From positions 1 through 64,000 of the forward strand of contig NZ_JARVRH010000004.1 in assembly GCF_030209755.1 (NCBI RefSeq): a stretch of 64,000 nucleotides of DNA, in the 5' to 3' direction. A program made the translations under genes and the position numbers. The notes under the pieces were generated by a model. That model had not been told where the DNA came from and did not search any database. It saw nothing but the letters and a program-made list of their open reading frames with translations. This DNA comes from Arthrobacter sp. efr-133-TYG-118. Its GTDB lineage: Bacteria > Actinomycetota > Actinomycetes > Actinomycetales > Micrococcaceae. The first letter of the stretch is position 1; every line of letters begins with the position of its first letter. Positions 28,942 to 37,219 of the stretch are shown piece after piece.

Positions 28942-30500
28942 GCGAGCGCATTGTGGTGGTCGGGTTCGGACCGGTCGCGGCCCGGCTGGTGGATGAGTTG
29001 TTGCCCGCCGTGCGCAGCGGCCTTGTCCAGTTGCTTGTCGTCGGGCAGGAAGCCGAAGCCGCGTACAACCGCGTCATGGTGGCGGAACTCGGCGTAGGGC
29101 GGACCACCGCCGAGGCCCTCGCGATGGCGGACGCCACCGATTTGGCGACCGACGGCGTCGAGGTCCGGCTGGGCGTCACCGTCAAACGCATCGACCGTGC
29201 CCGCCAACAGCTTGTCCTTTCGGACGGGACCACGCCCCCCTACGATCGCTTGGTGTTCGCCACCGGTTCGAGGCCCGTTATTCCGAACCTCACCGGTATC
29301 AACCCTGATCCTTCGCACCCGGTGCTCCCTTTAGGGGTGACGGCCCTCCGCGACCTTCGCGACGCCGCGCAATTGCGCGACGCCGTGACTGCCGGCAAGC
29401 GCGTGATCGTCCTTGGGGGTGGCGTGCTTGGCCTCGAAACGGCCCTGGCCGCGGCAGAAGAAGGCGCCCTCACCACAGTGGTGCACAACGGTTCCTTCCC
29501 CCTGGGCCGCAATATCGACCGCGGCGGTGGAGCCGTCCTCGCGGCGAGCTTGCGAAACAGCGGGATCACCATGGTGGGCAATGCCCGCTCCACAGCGGTG
29601 GAGCACAATGGCCCCCACGGCATGTTTTCCGCCCTGGTGCTCAACGATGGATCAAGGATCGAGGGCGACCTTCTTGTCCTTTCTTGTGGCGTTCGCCCGC
29701 GGATCGAGCTGGCCGAAGGTTGTGGGCTCCCCGCGGCCACCGGCATCCTGGTGGATCACCACCTGCGGACCTACCACGAGCCGCACATGTTCGCGATCGG
29801 CGACTGCGCCGAAGTCCGCTGCGCCGATATCGAGTGTGCCGAATGCCGCACCGCACTGGGTCCTTCCGGCCTGGTGGGGCCGGGCTGGCGCCAGGCCGAG
29901 TGGCTTGCCGAGTACCTGCTCCTCCTAGCCGAGGGCGGCCAGGCCGCGGCCGACACGTTGGCCCCCCTGCCGCAGGAGAAGCCCGGCGTCGTAGTCCTGA
30001 AGGCACGCGGCATCAACCTGGCCGTTGCCGGCGACAACAGCGCCGAACCCTGGGATGACGAGCTGTTGTCCGTCGGGATCTCCGAGGGAATGCCACGGCG
30101 CCAGGTGGCCCAATGGGCCGATCCGGAACACGGCCGCTACGTCAAAATGACGACGCGCGGCGGCGCACTCGAGGCACTCGTGACCGTAGGCATGCCGCGG
30201 ACGGCCGCGGAACTCGTGATGCTCTTCGAACGCGGCTCCGAACTTCCGGCAGACCGTTCACTCCTGCTGCGGCTGGACGGTCCGGACCAGCTCGATTCTT
30301 CTGCTTCGAATGATGATCCGCAGCGCACTGTTTGCCGCTGCGCGGGCGTCAGCGGTGCGAGCATCGAGGAAGCCGTGCTGGATGGCTGCTCCTCCGTGCC
30401 GGAGGTTTCCAAAGCAACCCGCGCGGGGACCGGGTGCGGCGGGTGCCACGGGGACATCAAGGGGATTATTGAACGGCATTTCCAGGGGGTTGCGGCGTAA
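28938..30500 (+). CDS. nasB: FAD/NAD(P) oxidoreductase with C-terminal BFD-type [2Fe-2S] domain (NasB-like)
   Basis: The 520-residue protein is likely the electron-transfer subunit of the nitrate reductase. It has the NirB/rubredoxin-reductase FAD fold: VVVGFGPVAARLVDEL, YDRLVFATGSRPVIP and a second nucleotide loop VIVLGGGVLGLETALAA. The identity is less certain around LSCGVRPRIELAEG. The C-terminal 60 residues form a bacterioferredoxin-like [2Fe-2S] domain with CRCAGVS and CGGCHGDI. It lacks the siroheme domain of NirB. Electrons would flow NAD(P)H to FAD to [2Fe-2S] to the Mo subunit. GTG at 28938 overlaps the nasC stop, consistent with an obligate partner. Confidence 0.88.
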   Translation: MSERIVVVGFGPVAARLVDELLPAVRSGLVQLLVVGQEAEAAYNRVMVAELGVGRTTAEALAMADATDLATDGVEVRLGVTVKRIDRARQQLVLSDGTTPPYDRLVFATGSRPVIPNLTGINPDPSHPVLPLGVTALRDLRDAAQLRDAVTAGKRVIVLGGGVLGLETALAAAEEGALTTVVHNGSFPLGRNIDRGGGAVLAASLRNSGITMVGNARSTAVEHNGPHGMFSALVLNDGSRIEGDLLVLSCGVRPRIELAEGCGLPAATGILVDHHLRTYHEPHMFAIGDCAEVRCADIECAECRTALGPSGLVGPGWRQAEWLAEYLLLLAEGGQAAADTLAPLPQEKPGVVVLKARGINLAVAGDNSAEPWDDELLSVGISEGMPRRQVAQWADPEHGRYVKMTTRGGALEALVTVGMPRTAAELVMLFERGSELPADRSLLLRLDGPDQLDSSASNDDPQRTVCRCAGVSGASIEEAVLDGCSSVPEVSKATRAGTGCGGCHGDIKGIIERHFQGVAA

Positions 30501-30517
30501 GGGGTTTGGGCGTCTCC

Positions 30518-31011
30518 CTACAGTTTCAATAGCAGGGTGTCCGAGCCTCCGTTCCGGCCCACCCGAACGAACCCGAGCCGCTCGTACAGATCCCGGGCGC
30601 GATTGCCGTCCTCCACGCTGAGCTGATACCTCGCAGTCCGCGAGATTGTCCTAGCGCAATGAGTGTAGTCATGAGCGCTGTGCCGGTGCCCGCTCCCCGA
30701 AGCCCGGGTACGACGCCGATGGTTAGTTCCGGTATATCCGTCGCCACGAAGCCGTAACCGGCGTCGTCGGCGGGGAAGACGCGGCACCATGCGGCCCCGA
30801 TTCCTTTCCCACTCCCGGTCTCGGCGACAACACCGAAGTCCCCCGGGCGGGGCCAGCCCTCGACGTAGTGCGAGAGTTCCGGGTCGTTCATGAGTTGTTG
30901 GCGCGTGAACTGCTCACTCCCGCGCCAATTCGCTGCTTCAAAGCAGGCAGCCCATAGTGTCGATGTGTCTTCGGCGGTCGCTTCCCGGACTTTGATTGCC
31001 GCGGTTTCCAT
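30518..31011 (-). pseudogene. GNAT family N-acetyltransferase, frameshifted
   Basis: The frame starting METAAIKVREATAEDTS at 31011 carries the GNAT fold up to the acetyl-CoA loop LRGAGTGTALMTTLIALGQ. Then it runs into an unrelated tail. The expected C-terminus (YQLSVEDGNRARDLYERLGF, then VRVGRNGG) is in another frame ending at 30518. One base lost or gained near 30625-30640 explains this. It may be a true pseudogene or a sequencing error. It is followed upstream by the PTP gene on the same strand, 10 bp away. Confidence 0.8.
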
Positions 31012-31021
31012 AATTGCCACC

Positions 31022-31780
31022 CTATTCCGCCGGGTTTGCGGGTGTGATCGCGCCGCGCCACGTGAAGAGGGCCTTCCGGTCCTCGTCGGTGAAGTCTGCG
31101 GCGTCGAGGAAGGCTTGGAGATCGAATTTTGCCAAGGCGTTCCGGAACGCGCCTTCGGTTGTTGTGCCATGTTGCCGGCACAATTCCTCGAGCATGGGTT
31201 CAGCGTTGTTTCGGTTGCTGCTGGCTGCTCGGACATCACCTAACCTGACGGATTCCAGATAGTCATCGATGATGCATTCGGGGTCGGTGCCGATTGCATG
31301 AAGCAGAGCCATGGCAACTAGGCCCGTCCTGTCCCTGCCTCCCATGCAATGGAAGAGGACTCCTCCTGCCGGCGCGTTGAGTACCTCCGTTATGGCTGTA
31401 CCGGCCCGTTCGGGCATGGCTGCAAGGTGCGGGAGGAAGTAAATCGCTGTGCCCACTAGGCCGTTGTCCCAGTAGTCCGCCCAGAACCCTTTGTCTTCCA
31501 GGCCGTCAAGGTCAACGTGGATCGTGGTGAGCCAATCAGGCCGTTCCCGGGTATCTGTTTTGCGTTCCCGTTGCTGACGGAGATCCACCACGGTGTGTAT
31601 CCCGGCATCGTAGACCTGTTGCCATCCGTTCCCGGTGATGCAATCGACGTTCTCGCTCCGGAAGAAGACGCCGCGTGGAGTGACCGTCCCGTCTGTGCGC
31701 TTCAGACCCCCTAGGTCGCGTCCGTTGACCAGCCCGTCCACTTTGAGTGTGCGATCTTCGTTCTTTTTCAAATCCCCCAT
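31022..31780 (-). CDS. Tyrosine/dual-specificity protein phosphatase (PtpB/Siw14-like)
   Basis: The 252-residue phosphatase has the extended P-loop HCMGGRDRTG near residue 142, where Cys is the nucleophile and Arg binds phosphate. GRDLGGLKRTDGTVTPRGVF is near the N-terminus. The Asp after Gly in the loop (GRDRTG) marks the mycobacterial PtpB-type group, which often acts on phosphotyrosine and phosphoinositides. There is no signal peptide. I use the ATG at 31780; a TTG 12 bases upstream is possible. It sits among decayed genes, with GNAT and the NTF2/RidA scar on either side. Confidence 0.9.
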   Translation of the reverse strand: MGDLKKNEDRTLKVDGLVNGRDLGGLKRTDGTVTPRGVFFRSENVDCITGNGWQQVYDAGIHTVVDLRQQRERKTDTRERPDWLTTIHVDLDGLEDKGFWADYWDNGLVGTAIYFLPHLAAMPERAGTAITEVLNAPAGGVLFHCMGGRDRTGLVAMALLHAIGTDPECIIDDYLESVRLGDVRAASSNRNNAEPMLEELCRQHGTTTEGAFRNALAKFDLQAFLDAADFTDEDRKALFTWRGAITPANPAE

Positions 31781-31788
31781 GCCCCTAG

Positions 31789-31987
31789 TCAATCGGAGCT
31801 AGGCCTCCGAAGAGCCACGACCGCGTCGATTTGCACCTTGGCGCCCAAAGGCAGAGCCGATACCTGAAGCATCCTCGGCTATGTACGGCAGCACGCGCTC
31901 GATGTCATGTGTGTTGTTGGCCGCTTCGTACCCGCGCATTACAGCCATGAGCTCGTCGACGAGCATCCCCCGGTTTCGAATCTCCAT
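31789..31987 (-). pseudogene. Deletion scar: NTF2/SnoaL-like 5-prime end joined to RidA-like 3-prime end
   Basis: The frame from 31987 begins like a SnoaL/NTF2-type protein: LVDELMAVMRGYEAANNTHD, then IERVLPYIAED. It breaks after about 45 residues, where members usually run to 120 or more. From about 31872 a different frame reads MLQVSALPLGAKVQIDAVVA and ends at the TGA at 31789-31791. That is the typical C-terminus of RidA/YjgF proteins. The simplest reading is a deletion that fused two former genes out of frame. Neither fragment should work. Confidence 0.65.
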
Positions 31988-32143
31988 CCCCTACTCTTGC
32001 ACAGCCACTCTTGCCAGCCGTCGAGGACCTCTACAGCGCAGGACGTTGCGGCCGGGGTAAGTTTCGGGGCTGCGCGGAATTACATGGGCGTCCAGTTAGC
32101 GTCCAATTCTCGCCCACCTTGGCACGCGTACCGAGGAACTTCG

Positions 32144-33988
32144 TCACACGTGGAAGTAACGGTTCTTGCGTGGTTGTTGGCGTGGGTCGATGTGGGGAGG
32201 CGGGATGAACCAAGGCACGCCCGTTTGGACTTGGATGTGCCACTCTTCCTTGTGAATCAGATGGTGGTGGTGACTGCAGAGCAAGACACCATTGCCGACA
32301 CTGGTAGGCCCGCCCCGGGACCAGTACTCGATGTGGTGGGCTTCGCACCACGGGGCCGGCATCGTGCACGAAGGAAACGCGCAGCCTTTGTCCCTAGCAG
32401 TGATGGCCTTCCGGATGTGGGCGGGGAAGATCCTGGAGGCGCGGCCTATGTCAAGCACTTGGCCTTCCCCGCCGAGGACAACGGGGATGATATCGGCGTC
32501 GCAGCCGATCTTCCGCAACGTGGCCGCGGGGACCGGACCAGTGAAAGTAAAGGTCCCCGTGCTCGTTTGCGGCTGTGATTGCCCGAACAGCGCCAATTGC
32601 CGGTACGGCAGCGACCCGACGGCGTGCCCGGGTTGTTCAGATTGCCCGAGGAACGTGAGTTGCCCAGCGTCTTTGAGCGATGCCAGGAGGTTGCGGTGGT
32701 CGATGGTGGCCATGATCTGGGGGCGCTGGCCTCCGGACGCGGGCAGTGCCCCTGTGGCGAGGGCGATCTTGCAGGCGCCCAACAACCCGTCCAGGAGTTT
32801 CTGCGCCCGCGTGCGGCGATCCAGGGACACGGCGTCATCGAGTGAAACACCCGGTCGATCATTTGCCGGAGCGTTTGTCAGGTCATTCTCGTCCCCCGCG
32901 TCCACCTGGTTGTCCCCGGGGCCGGGCACCGGGGACGTGCGGGTCCGGGGATTGGTGGCGGTGTTCATGACGGTGACCAGGTGTTCGTATTGGTCCTGGG
33001 TGGCGAAGATTTCCAGATGCTGCAGCCCGTGTTTGGGTTTCCGGAGGAAGGCGCCCTGGAGGTGGCGCAGGGCTTCTTCGCTGGGTTCGGTACCGTCCTG
33101 GTCGATGGCTTCGGTCCAACGGCGGGCGATCCTGGCCAGGAAATCGACATCGTTCTCGGCCGCTGTCATGGTCAACGCATGTTCCATGTCCGCAGCTGCC
33201 TCGGGGCTGCACAGGGGCCGGACGCGTTCCAGCGCCATGGTGATCGTGGTGGCCGGACGGGACGCGATGCTCCCGCAAGCCAACGCCGCGGCCACTTCCC
33301 CGTACCGCGGCTGGATCCCTTGCCCCGTCAGGGAGCGTCCCGGCAGCAGATCCTCCGCCAAGGCAAGACGGCGGCGCGCCTCGGCCCCGCTGATCCGCAG
33401 CAGAGAGCGCAGGTGCTCGCCAGTGTTCCGGAACTCCCGGAACCCGGCGGCGGCGGACGTCGCGGCGAGACCGGCGTTCCCGACGTCGGCACTCGCCCCG
33501 GCTGCTCCGCCTTCAATTTCGGGGCTGCCGGGACCATCACTGGAGCCGTCCGCCCGAGTTTCGGCTCCCCAGCCGGTCGTCCAGCCAGTCGCGGCGGCCG
33601 GCTCCTGCTGCCGCACCCGGTGCAACCGCCCCGCGGCGACGACCTGCAAATAGTCCAGGGTGCGGGAGAGCTCCTCCACACCGACGGCAAACGCCGCGGA
33701 GTCCTGCAACCCCAGCGGCCCGACGTCGTCGACCGCCGTCCGCGCCAGCGACTGCAACGCCGCAAGAGCCCCCTCCAGAACCCGCTGCGGAGCACCGCGA
33801 CCGCCGCCGTGATCCCCGGCTGAATCCTCGGGCGGATTCAACAGAGCGAGCCGGCGCAGTCCCGGCATTTGACCCGTGGCTGGACCGGCCGCCGTCACTA
33901 TCCGCGGCTCGCGCACCTTATGGAAGACGACGAACCCGCCACCGGGCACAGCGCCCTGGCGGGTGGTGAGATGTCCGATCGCTTCCAT
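32144..33988 (-). CDS. DUF222/HNH endonuclease signature protein (13E12 family)
   Basis: The 614-residue protein has the N-terminal DUF222 helical domain (RTLDYLQVVAAGRLHR, ARRRLALAEDLLPG) and a C-terminal HNH domain: CAFPSCTMPAPWCEAHHIEY, WSRGGPTSVGNGVLLC, then SHHHHLIH. Such proteins are abundant and multicopy in actinobacteria, with presumed but unproven nuclease activity. They are related to the mycobacterial 13E12 repeats. The ATG at 33988 is chosen because the upstream extension is arginine-poor and unlike the family. An acidic linker near residue 370 is low-complexity. It is divergent from the toxin-antitoxin pair. The stretch 31988-32143 downstream holds nothing recognisable. Confidence 0.85.
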   Translation of the reverse strand: MEAIGHLTTRQGAVPGGGFVVFHKVREPRIVTAAGPATGQMPGLRRLALLNPPEDSAGDHGGGRGAPQRVLEGALAALQSLARTAVDDVGPLGLQDSAAFAVGVEELSRTLDYLQVVAAGRLHRVRQQEPAAATGWTTGWGAETRADGSSDGPGSPEIEGGAAGASADVGNAGLAATSAAAGFREFRNTGEHLRSLLRISGAEARRRLALAEDLLPGRSLTGQGIQPRYGEVAAALACGSIASRPATTITMALERVRPLCSPEAAADMEHALTMTAAENDVDFLARIARRWTEAIDQDGTEPSEEALRHLQGAFLRKPKHGLQHLEIFATQDQYEHLVTVMNTATNPRTRTSPVPGPGDNQVDAGDENDLTNAPANDRPGVSLDDAVSLDRRTRAQKLLDGLLGACKIALATGALPASGGQRPQIMATIDHRNLLASLKDAGQLTFLGQSEQPGHAVGSLPYRQLALFGQSQPQTSTGTFTFTGPVPAATLRKIGCDADIIPVVLGGEGQVLDIGRASRIFPAHIRKAITARDKGCAFPSCTMPAPWCEAHHIEYWSRGGPTSVGNGVLLCSHHHHLIHKEEWHIQVQTGVPWFIPPPHIDPRQQPRKNRYFHV

Positions 33989-34056
33989 GGCAATACTCTG
34001 CCAGCAGGCACTGACAAAATAGCCTGCCCATCTGGCACCTACGTTGTCGCCAGTTC

Positions 34057-34071
34057 TGTACGCTACGTACA
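34057..34071. promoter_or_regulatory. Antitoxin operator palindrome
   Basis: TGTACG-CTA-CGTACA is a perfect palindrome ending 30 bp before the antitoxin ATG. It resembles the TGTACA-based sites bound by YefM/Phd antitoxins, so autorepression by the antitoxin-toxin complex is likely. Confidence 0.75.
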
Positions 34072-34101
34072 TTTTGCGGCATTAGCCGTAGCATCGAGTG
34101 C

Positions 34102-34368
34102 ATGACCGACATAGCCATCACCGAAGCCCGGAACCATCTGGCAACCATTGTGGACACGGCACATCGTGAGCGCGAACCGGTATTCCTCACTCGCCGCGGA
34201 ATTCGGGTCGCCGCAGTTATCGATTCCGCCGAACTTGAGCGCCTTCGTGAAGCCGCGGAAGAACTCGAAGACATCCGAGCAGTCGACCTGGCATGGGAAG
34301 AGATGGAACAGACCGGTCAGACGCCGATCCCGTGGGAGGACGTCAAGCGCGACCTTGGACTGACGTGA
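34102..34368 (+). CDS. Phd/YefM family antitoxin
   Basis: This 88-residue antitoxin has the Phd/YefM DNA-binding N-terminus (ITEARNHLATIVDTAHRERE, PVFLTRRGIRVAAVID). It ends in an acidic toxin-wrapping tail (LERLREAAEELEDIRAVDLA, then WEEMEQTG). It neutralises the RelE-type toxin encoded next, whose GTG overlaps this stop by 4 bp. It probably represses its own promoter at the 34057-34071 palindrome. The order antitoxin then toxin is standard. Confidence 0.9.
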   Translation: MTDIAITEARNHLATIVDTAHREREPVFLTRRGIRVAAVIDSAELERLREAAEELEDIRAVDLAWEEMEQTGQTPIPWEDVKRDLGLT

Positions 34369-34622
34369 GCTACAACATCACGGTGCTGCCAGCCGCCCTT
34401 CGGCAGCTGCGCAAGCTTCCGCCCGAGGGCCGCCGCCGGGTCCAAGCAGCGATCGAGTTGCTGGCTGAGACACCGCAGCCGCCTGGCGCCAAGAAGCTGG
34501 CAGGACGGGTCGAGTGGCGGGTTCGTACGGGAGATTATCGGGTGCTCTACCGGATCGACGACGGCCGACTCGTGATCGTCGTCGTTCAGGCCGGCCATCG
34601 CCGGGAAATCTACCGGGAGTAA
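34365..34622 (+). CDS. RelE/ParE family toxin
   Basis: The 85-residue product has the RelE/ParE superfamily fold: YNITVLPAALRQLRKLP, VQAAIELLAETPQP, and LAGRVEWRVRTGDYRVLYRI near residues 43-62. The C-terminal core is VIVVVQAGHRREIY. The WRVRTGDYRVLY segment with basic residues suits ribosome-dependent mRNA cleavage by RelE, rather than ParE gyrase poisoning, but this is inference. The GTG start inside the antitoxin stop (GTGA) couples expression so that toxin follows antitoxin. Confidence 0.9.
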   Translation: MSYNITVLPAALRQLRKLPPEGRRRVQAAIELLAETPQPPGAKKLAGRVEWRVRTGDYRVLYRIDDGRLVIVVVQAGHRREIYRE

Positions 34623-34646
34623 GTCCAGTTACAGATTTCAGAACTG

Positions 34647-35633
34647 TCAGTGGCGCGTGATCCTCAAACTGCTCGATTCACCGACCAACACTTCGGCCTC
34701 TCCACCGATCGGGAAAGTGAGCATTGGCGAGGTGTGGCCAAAATCGGCGTTGGCCAGCACCGGTAAGCCTGCAAGAACAGGGTGTTTGGCCACAATCAGG
34801 GCCAGCAGTTCCCTGGTCATTCGGCTTGCCTGCTGAAAGCGACCTATGACCAATCCACGGATGCCTTCTGCCCCCGGCGTCTGGAGGAGTGAAGCCAGAT
34901 CCCGCGCAAATGTGGCTGGGTGGCTTTCGAAGTCGTCCTCCACGAACAGGAGTGCCCCTTCCAAGGACGGCATGTTCGTCGTTCCTTGCAGGAGATTCAG
35001 GGTGCAGAGGTTTCCGCCCACAATCCGGCCGATCGCAGTGCCAGCCTGCAGCGGCCACCAGCCATCGCTCGGAATCAGCGTTCGCCTGTCTTGGTCGCGG
35101 AACCATGTGTCGTCTGTCCATGCCCCGACCGGACGCATGTCCATGGTCGCCTCGCCAAACAACGCGTCCACAAACCAGGCGTGGCTCTCCTCGAAATGGT
35201 CCCTCATGCCAAACGTGGACCAGTGCGGCCCGGAGTATGTCACAAGTCCGGTTTTTGCATAGATGGCGTTTTGAAGAGCCGTGATGTCCGAATAGCCGCA
35301 CAGGATCTTCGGATTCGCCGCGATGAGATCCCAGTGGAGGTATGGAAGCAATTCGTTGCTGCTGAATCCACCGATCACGGTCAGGATTCCGGCGACGTCC
35401 GGATCCGAGAAAGCCGCATGAAGATCATCGACGCGTGACTGCACTGACGACGAAAGAAGCCCGTCCGCTTCGTCCACGTGTTCCCCGAAGGAAAGCCGCA
35501 GACCCATCTCCGCGAATCGCCTCTCGATATGGGTCGTATTGTCGTGCTCCATGACCATAGCGCGGCTCAAAGCGGGAGCAACAACGCGCACCAGGTCACC
35601 GCGACGAAATTTGGGCGGGTAAACAGAAGCCAT
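34647..35633 (-). CDS. S66 family peptidase (LD-carboxypeptidase/MccF-like)
   Basis: The 328-residue S66 serine peptidase has nucleophile Ser in ILCGYSDITALQN near residue 113, the Glu of the triad in LLFVEDDFESHP, and His in NADFGHTSPM near residue 300. Relatives cut L,D-peptide bonds in murein tripeptide-tetrapeptide recycling, or detoxify microcin C-type acyl-adenylates (MccF). The FEE/DW features fit MccF-like members slightly better, so the substrate is open. The ATG at 35633 gives PPKFRRGDLVRVVAPALS as N-terminus. There is no signal peptide, so it acts in the cytosol. Confidence 0.88.
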   Translation of the reverse strand: MASVYPPKFRRGDLVRVVAPALSRAMVMEHDNTTHIERRFAEMGLRLSFGEHVDEADGLLSSSVQSRVDDLHAAFSDPDVAGILTVIGGFSSNELLPYLHWDLIAANPKILCGYSDITALQNAIYAKTGLVTYSGPHWSTFGMRDHFEESHAWFVDALFGEATMDMRPVGAWTDDTWFRDQDRRTLIPSDGWWPLQAGTAIGRIVGGNLCTLNLLQGTTNMPSLEGALLFVEDDFESHPATFARDLASLLQTPGAEGIRGLVIGRFQQASRMTRELLALIVAKHPVLAGLPVLANADFGHTSPMLTFPIGGEAEVLVGESSSLRITRH

Positions 35634-35675
35634 GTGCTCGACGCTAGCAAACGCAGCGCAAGCCAGAGCCATGCC

Positions 35676-37085
35676 CTACATATGAACGTGCAACCGTCGC
35701 GCCGCTTCGGAGATGGATCCGGTGAGCGACGGGTACACGGTAAAGGTGCTCGCGAGGTCGTCGACGTGCAGTTTCTGCTTCACCGCAACGGCAATCGGGA
35801 AGATGAGTTCGGAGGCGTTCGGTCCGACGACGACGCCGCCGATCACGGTGCCTGAACCCTTGCGCGCGATGATCTTGACGAAGCCATCCTTGGAGTTGCG
35901 CATCTTGGCGCGGGCGTTGCTCAGCAGGGAGAGCATGACGACGTCGCCCTGGTACTTGCCGGATTCGAGGTCGGCTTCAGAGACGCCCACAGAGGCGATT
36001 TCCGGTGAAGTGAAAATGTTGGAGGCCACTTGGTGGAGCTTGATCGGCATGACCGCGTCGCCCAGGAAGTGCGCAACAGCAATGCGGCCCTGCATGGCCG
36101 CGACCGAGGCGAGGGCCAGGATCCCGGTACAGTCGCCAGCGGCGTAGATGTTCGGCGCGGTCGTGCGGGAGACGCCGTCGACCTTGATGTGGCCGGACTC
36201 CGTGACAGCGACGCCTGCCCCTTCCAGCCCGATTCCGGCCGTGTTGGGGATGGAGCCAACACAGACGAGGCAGTGGCTGCCCGAGACGGTGCTGCCGTCG
36301 CCGAGCGTCACCTTCACGCCGGCATCGGTCCTCTCAACGGCCTCCGCGCGTGAGCGGGACAAAACGCGCACGCCGCGGCGCTTGAAGACACCTTCGAGGA
36401 CCTGGGCGGCGTCGGTGTCCGAGCCGGGCAGCACCTGGTCGCGACTCGAAATGAGGGTGACGTTCGAGCCAAGGCCGTTGTAGGCGGAAGCGAACTCGGC
36501 GCCGGTAACGCCGGAACCGACGACGATCAGGTCTTCCGGAAGTTCCTCGAGGTTGTAGATCTGTGCCCAGTTCAGGATGCGCTCACCGTCGGGCTTTGCC
36601 GTGGGCAATTCGCGGGGGTGCGCGCCTACGGCGAGAAGGATGGCGTCGGCCGTAATCGTCTTGATGCCGTCCGAGGTGATGACCTCGATGGTGTGGTTGT
36701 CCAGGAGCTTTCCGGAGCCCATCAGGATCTCGACGCCAAGGTGCTCAAGGCCCACCCGGATGTCGTCCGACTGCTCCCGCGCGAGGTGCATGACCCGGTC
36801 ATTGATGTGGCCCAGATCGGCGCGCATGCCCGGCGCCACATCGCTGCCGTCGAAGGCGAACTTGACTCCCAGCTCCCCCGCCTCGCCGACGCGGGTCATG
36901 AGATCCGCCGTCGCTATCAGGGTCTTGGAAGGTACGACGTCGGTGAGGACGGCTGAGCCGCCGAGCCCGGCGCGCTCGATGAGGGTTACCCGCGCTCCCA
37001 GGTGCGCCGCGACCATGGCCGCTTCATATCCGCCTGGACCTCCGCCCAGGATCGCGATTCGTGGTGAGCTGAAGTCAGGATGCAT
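35676..37085 (-). CDS. lpdA: NAD(P)H-quinone reductase/LpdA-like flavoprotein without redox cysteines
   Basis: The 469-residue flavoprotein has the pyridine nucleotide-disulfide reductase fold: IAILGGGPGGYEAAMVAAHL, VVGSGVTGAEFASAYNGLG and YAAGDCTGILALASVAAMQG. The usual redox pair GGTCLNxGCxPSK is replaced by GLGGSAVLTDVVPSKTL, with no cysteines. That excludes dihydrolipoamide dehydrogenase activity of the usual kind. It matches the group typified by mycobacterial LpdA (Rv3303c), which transfers hydride to quinones. The ATG at 37085 is preferred over the in-frame TTG at 37100. It is divergent from the purine phosphorylase gene. Confidence 0.88.
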   Translation of the reverse strand: MHPDFSSPRIAILGGGPGGYEAAMVAAHLGARVTLIERAGLGGSAVLTDVVPSKTLIATADLMTRVGEAGELGVKFAFDGSDVAPGMRADLGHINDRVMHLAREQSDDIRVGLEHLGVEILMGSGKLLDNHTIEVITSDGIKTITADAILLAVGAHPRELPTAKPDGERILNWAQIYNLEELPEDLIVVGSGVTGAEFASAYNGLGSNVTLISSRDQVLPGSDTDAAQVLEGVFKRRGVRVLSRSRAEAVERTDAGVKVTLGDGSTVSGSHCLVCVGSIPNTAGIGLEGAGVAVTESGHIKVDGVSRTTAPNIYAAGDCTGILALASVAAMQGRIAVAHFLGDAVMPIKLHQVASNIFTSPEIASVGVSEADLESGKYQGDVVMLSLLSNARAKMRNSKDGFVKIIARKGSGTVIGGVVVGPNASELIFPIAVAVKQKLHVDDLASTFTVYPSLTGSISEAARRLHVHM

Positions 37086-37219
37086 GGTCACAATGTTCAA
37101 TTCTCACTTAATGCCGGCCGACCTGCCACTAAGCCCCACCTGAGAACCCCCGCAGAGGCCCTTTGCCGTCCCCACCAGCGCCCTGTTCAACAGCGCGCGC
37201 GGCACTGTAGTTTGTACCA

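Noticed and set aside
32144..33988. Mobile element or homing-type nuclease call for the DUF222/HNH gene
   Set aside because: No terminal repeats, transposase or target duplication were seen. The family is common as stand-alone genes.
30518..34622. Genomic island or prophage across the accessory patch
   Set aside because: Only broken genes, a toxin-antitoxin pair and an HNH protein are present. No integrase, attachment site, tRNA or phage structural gene was found.
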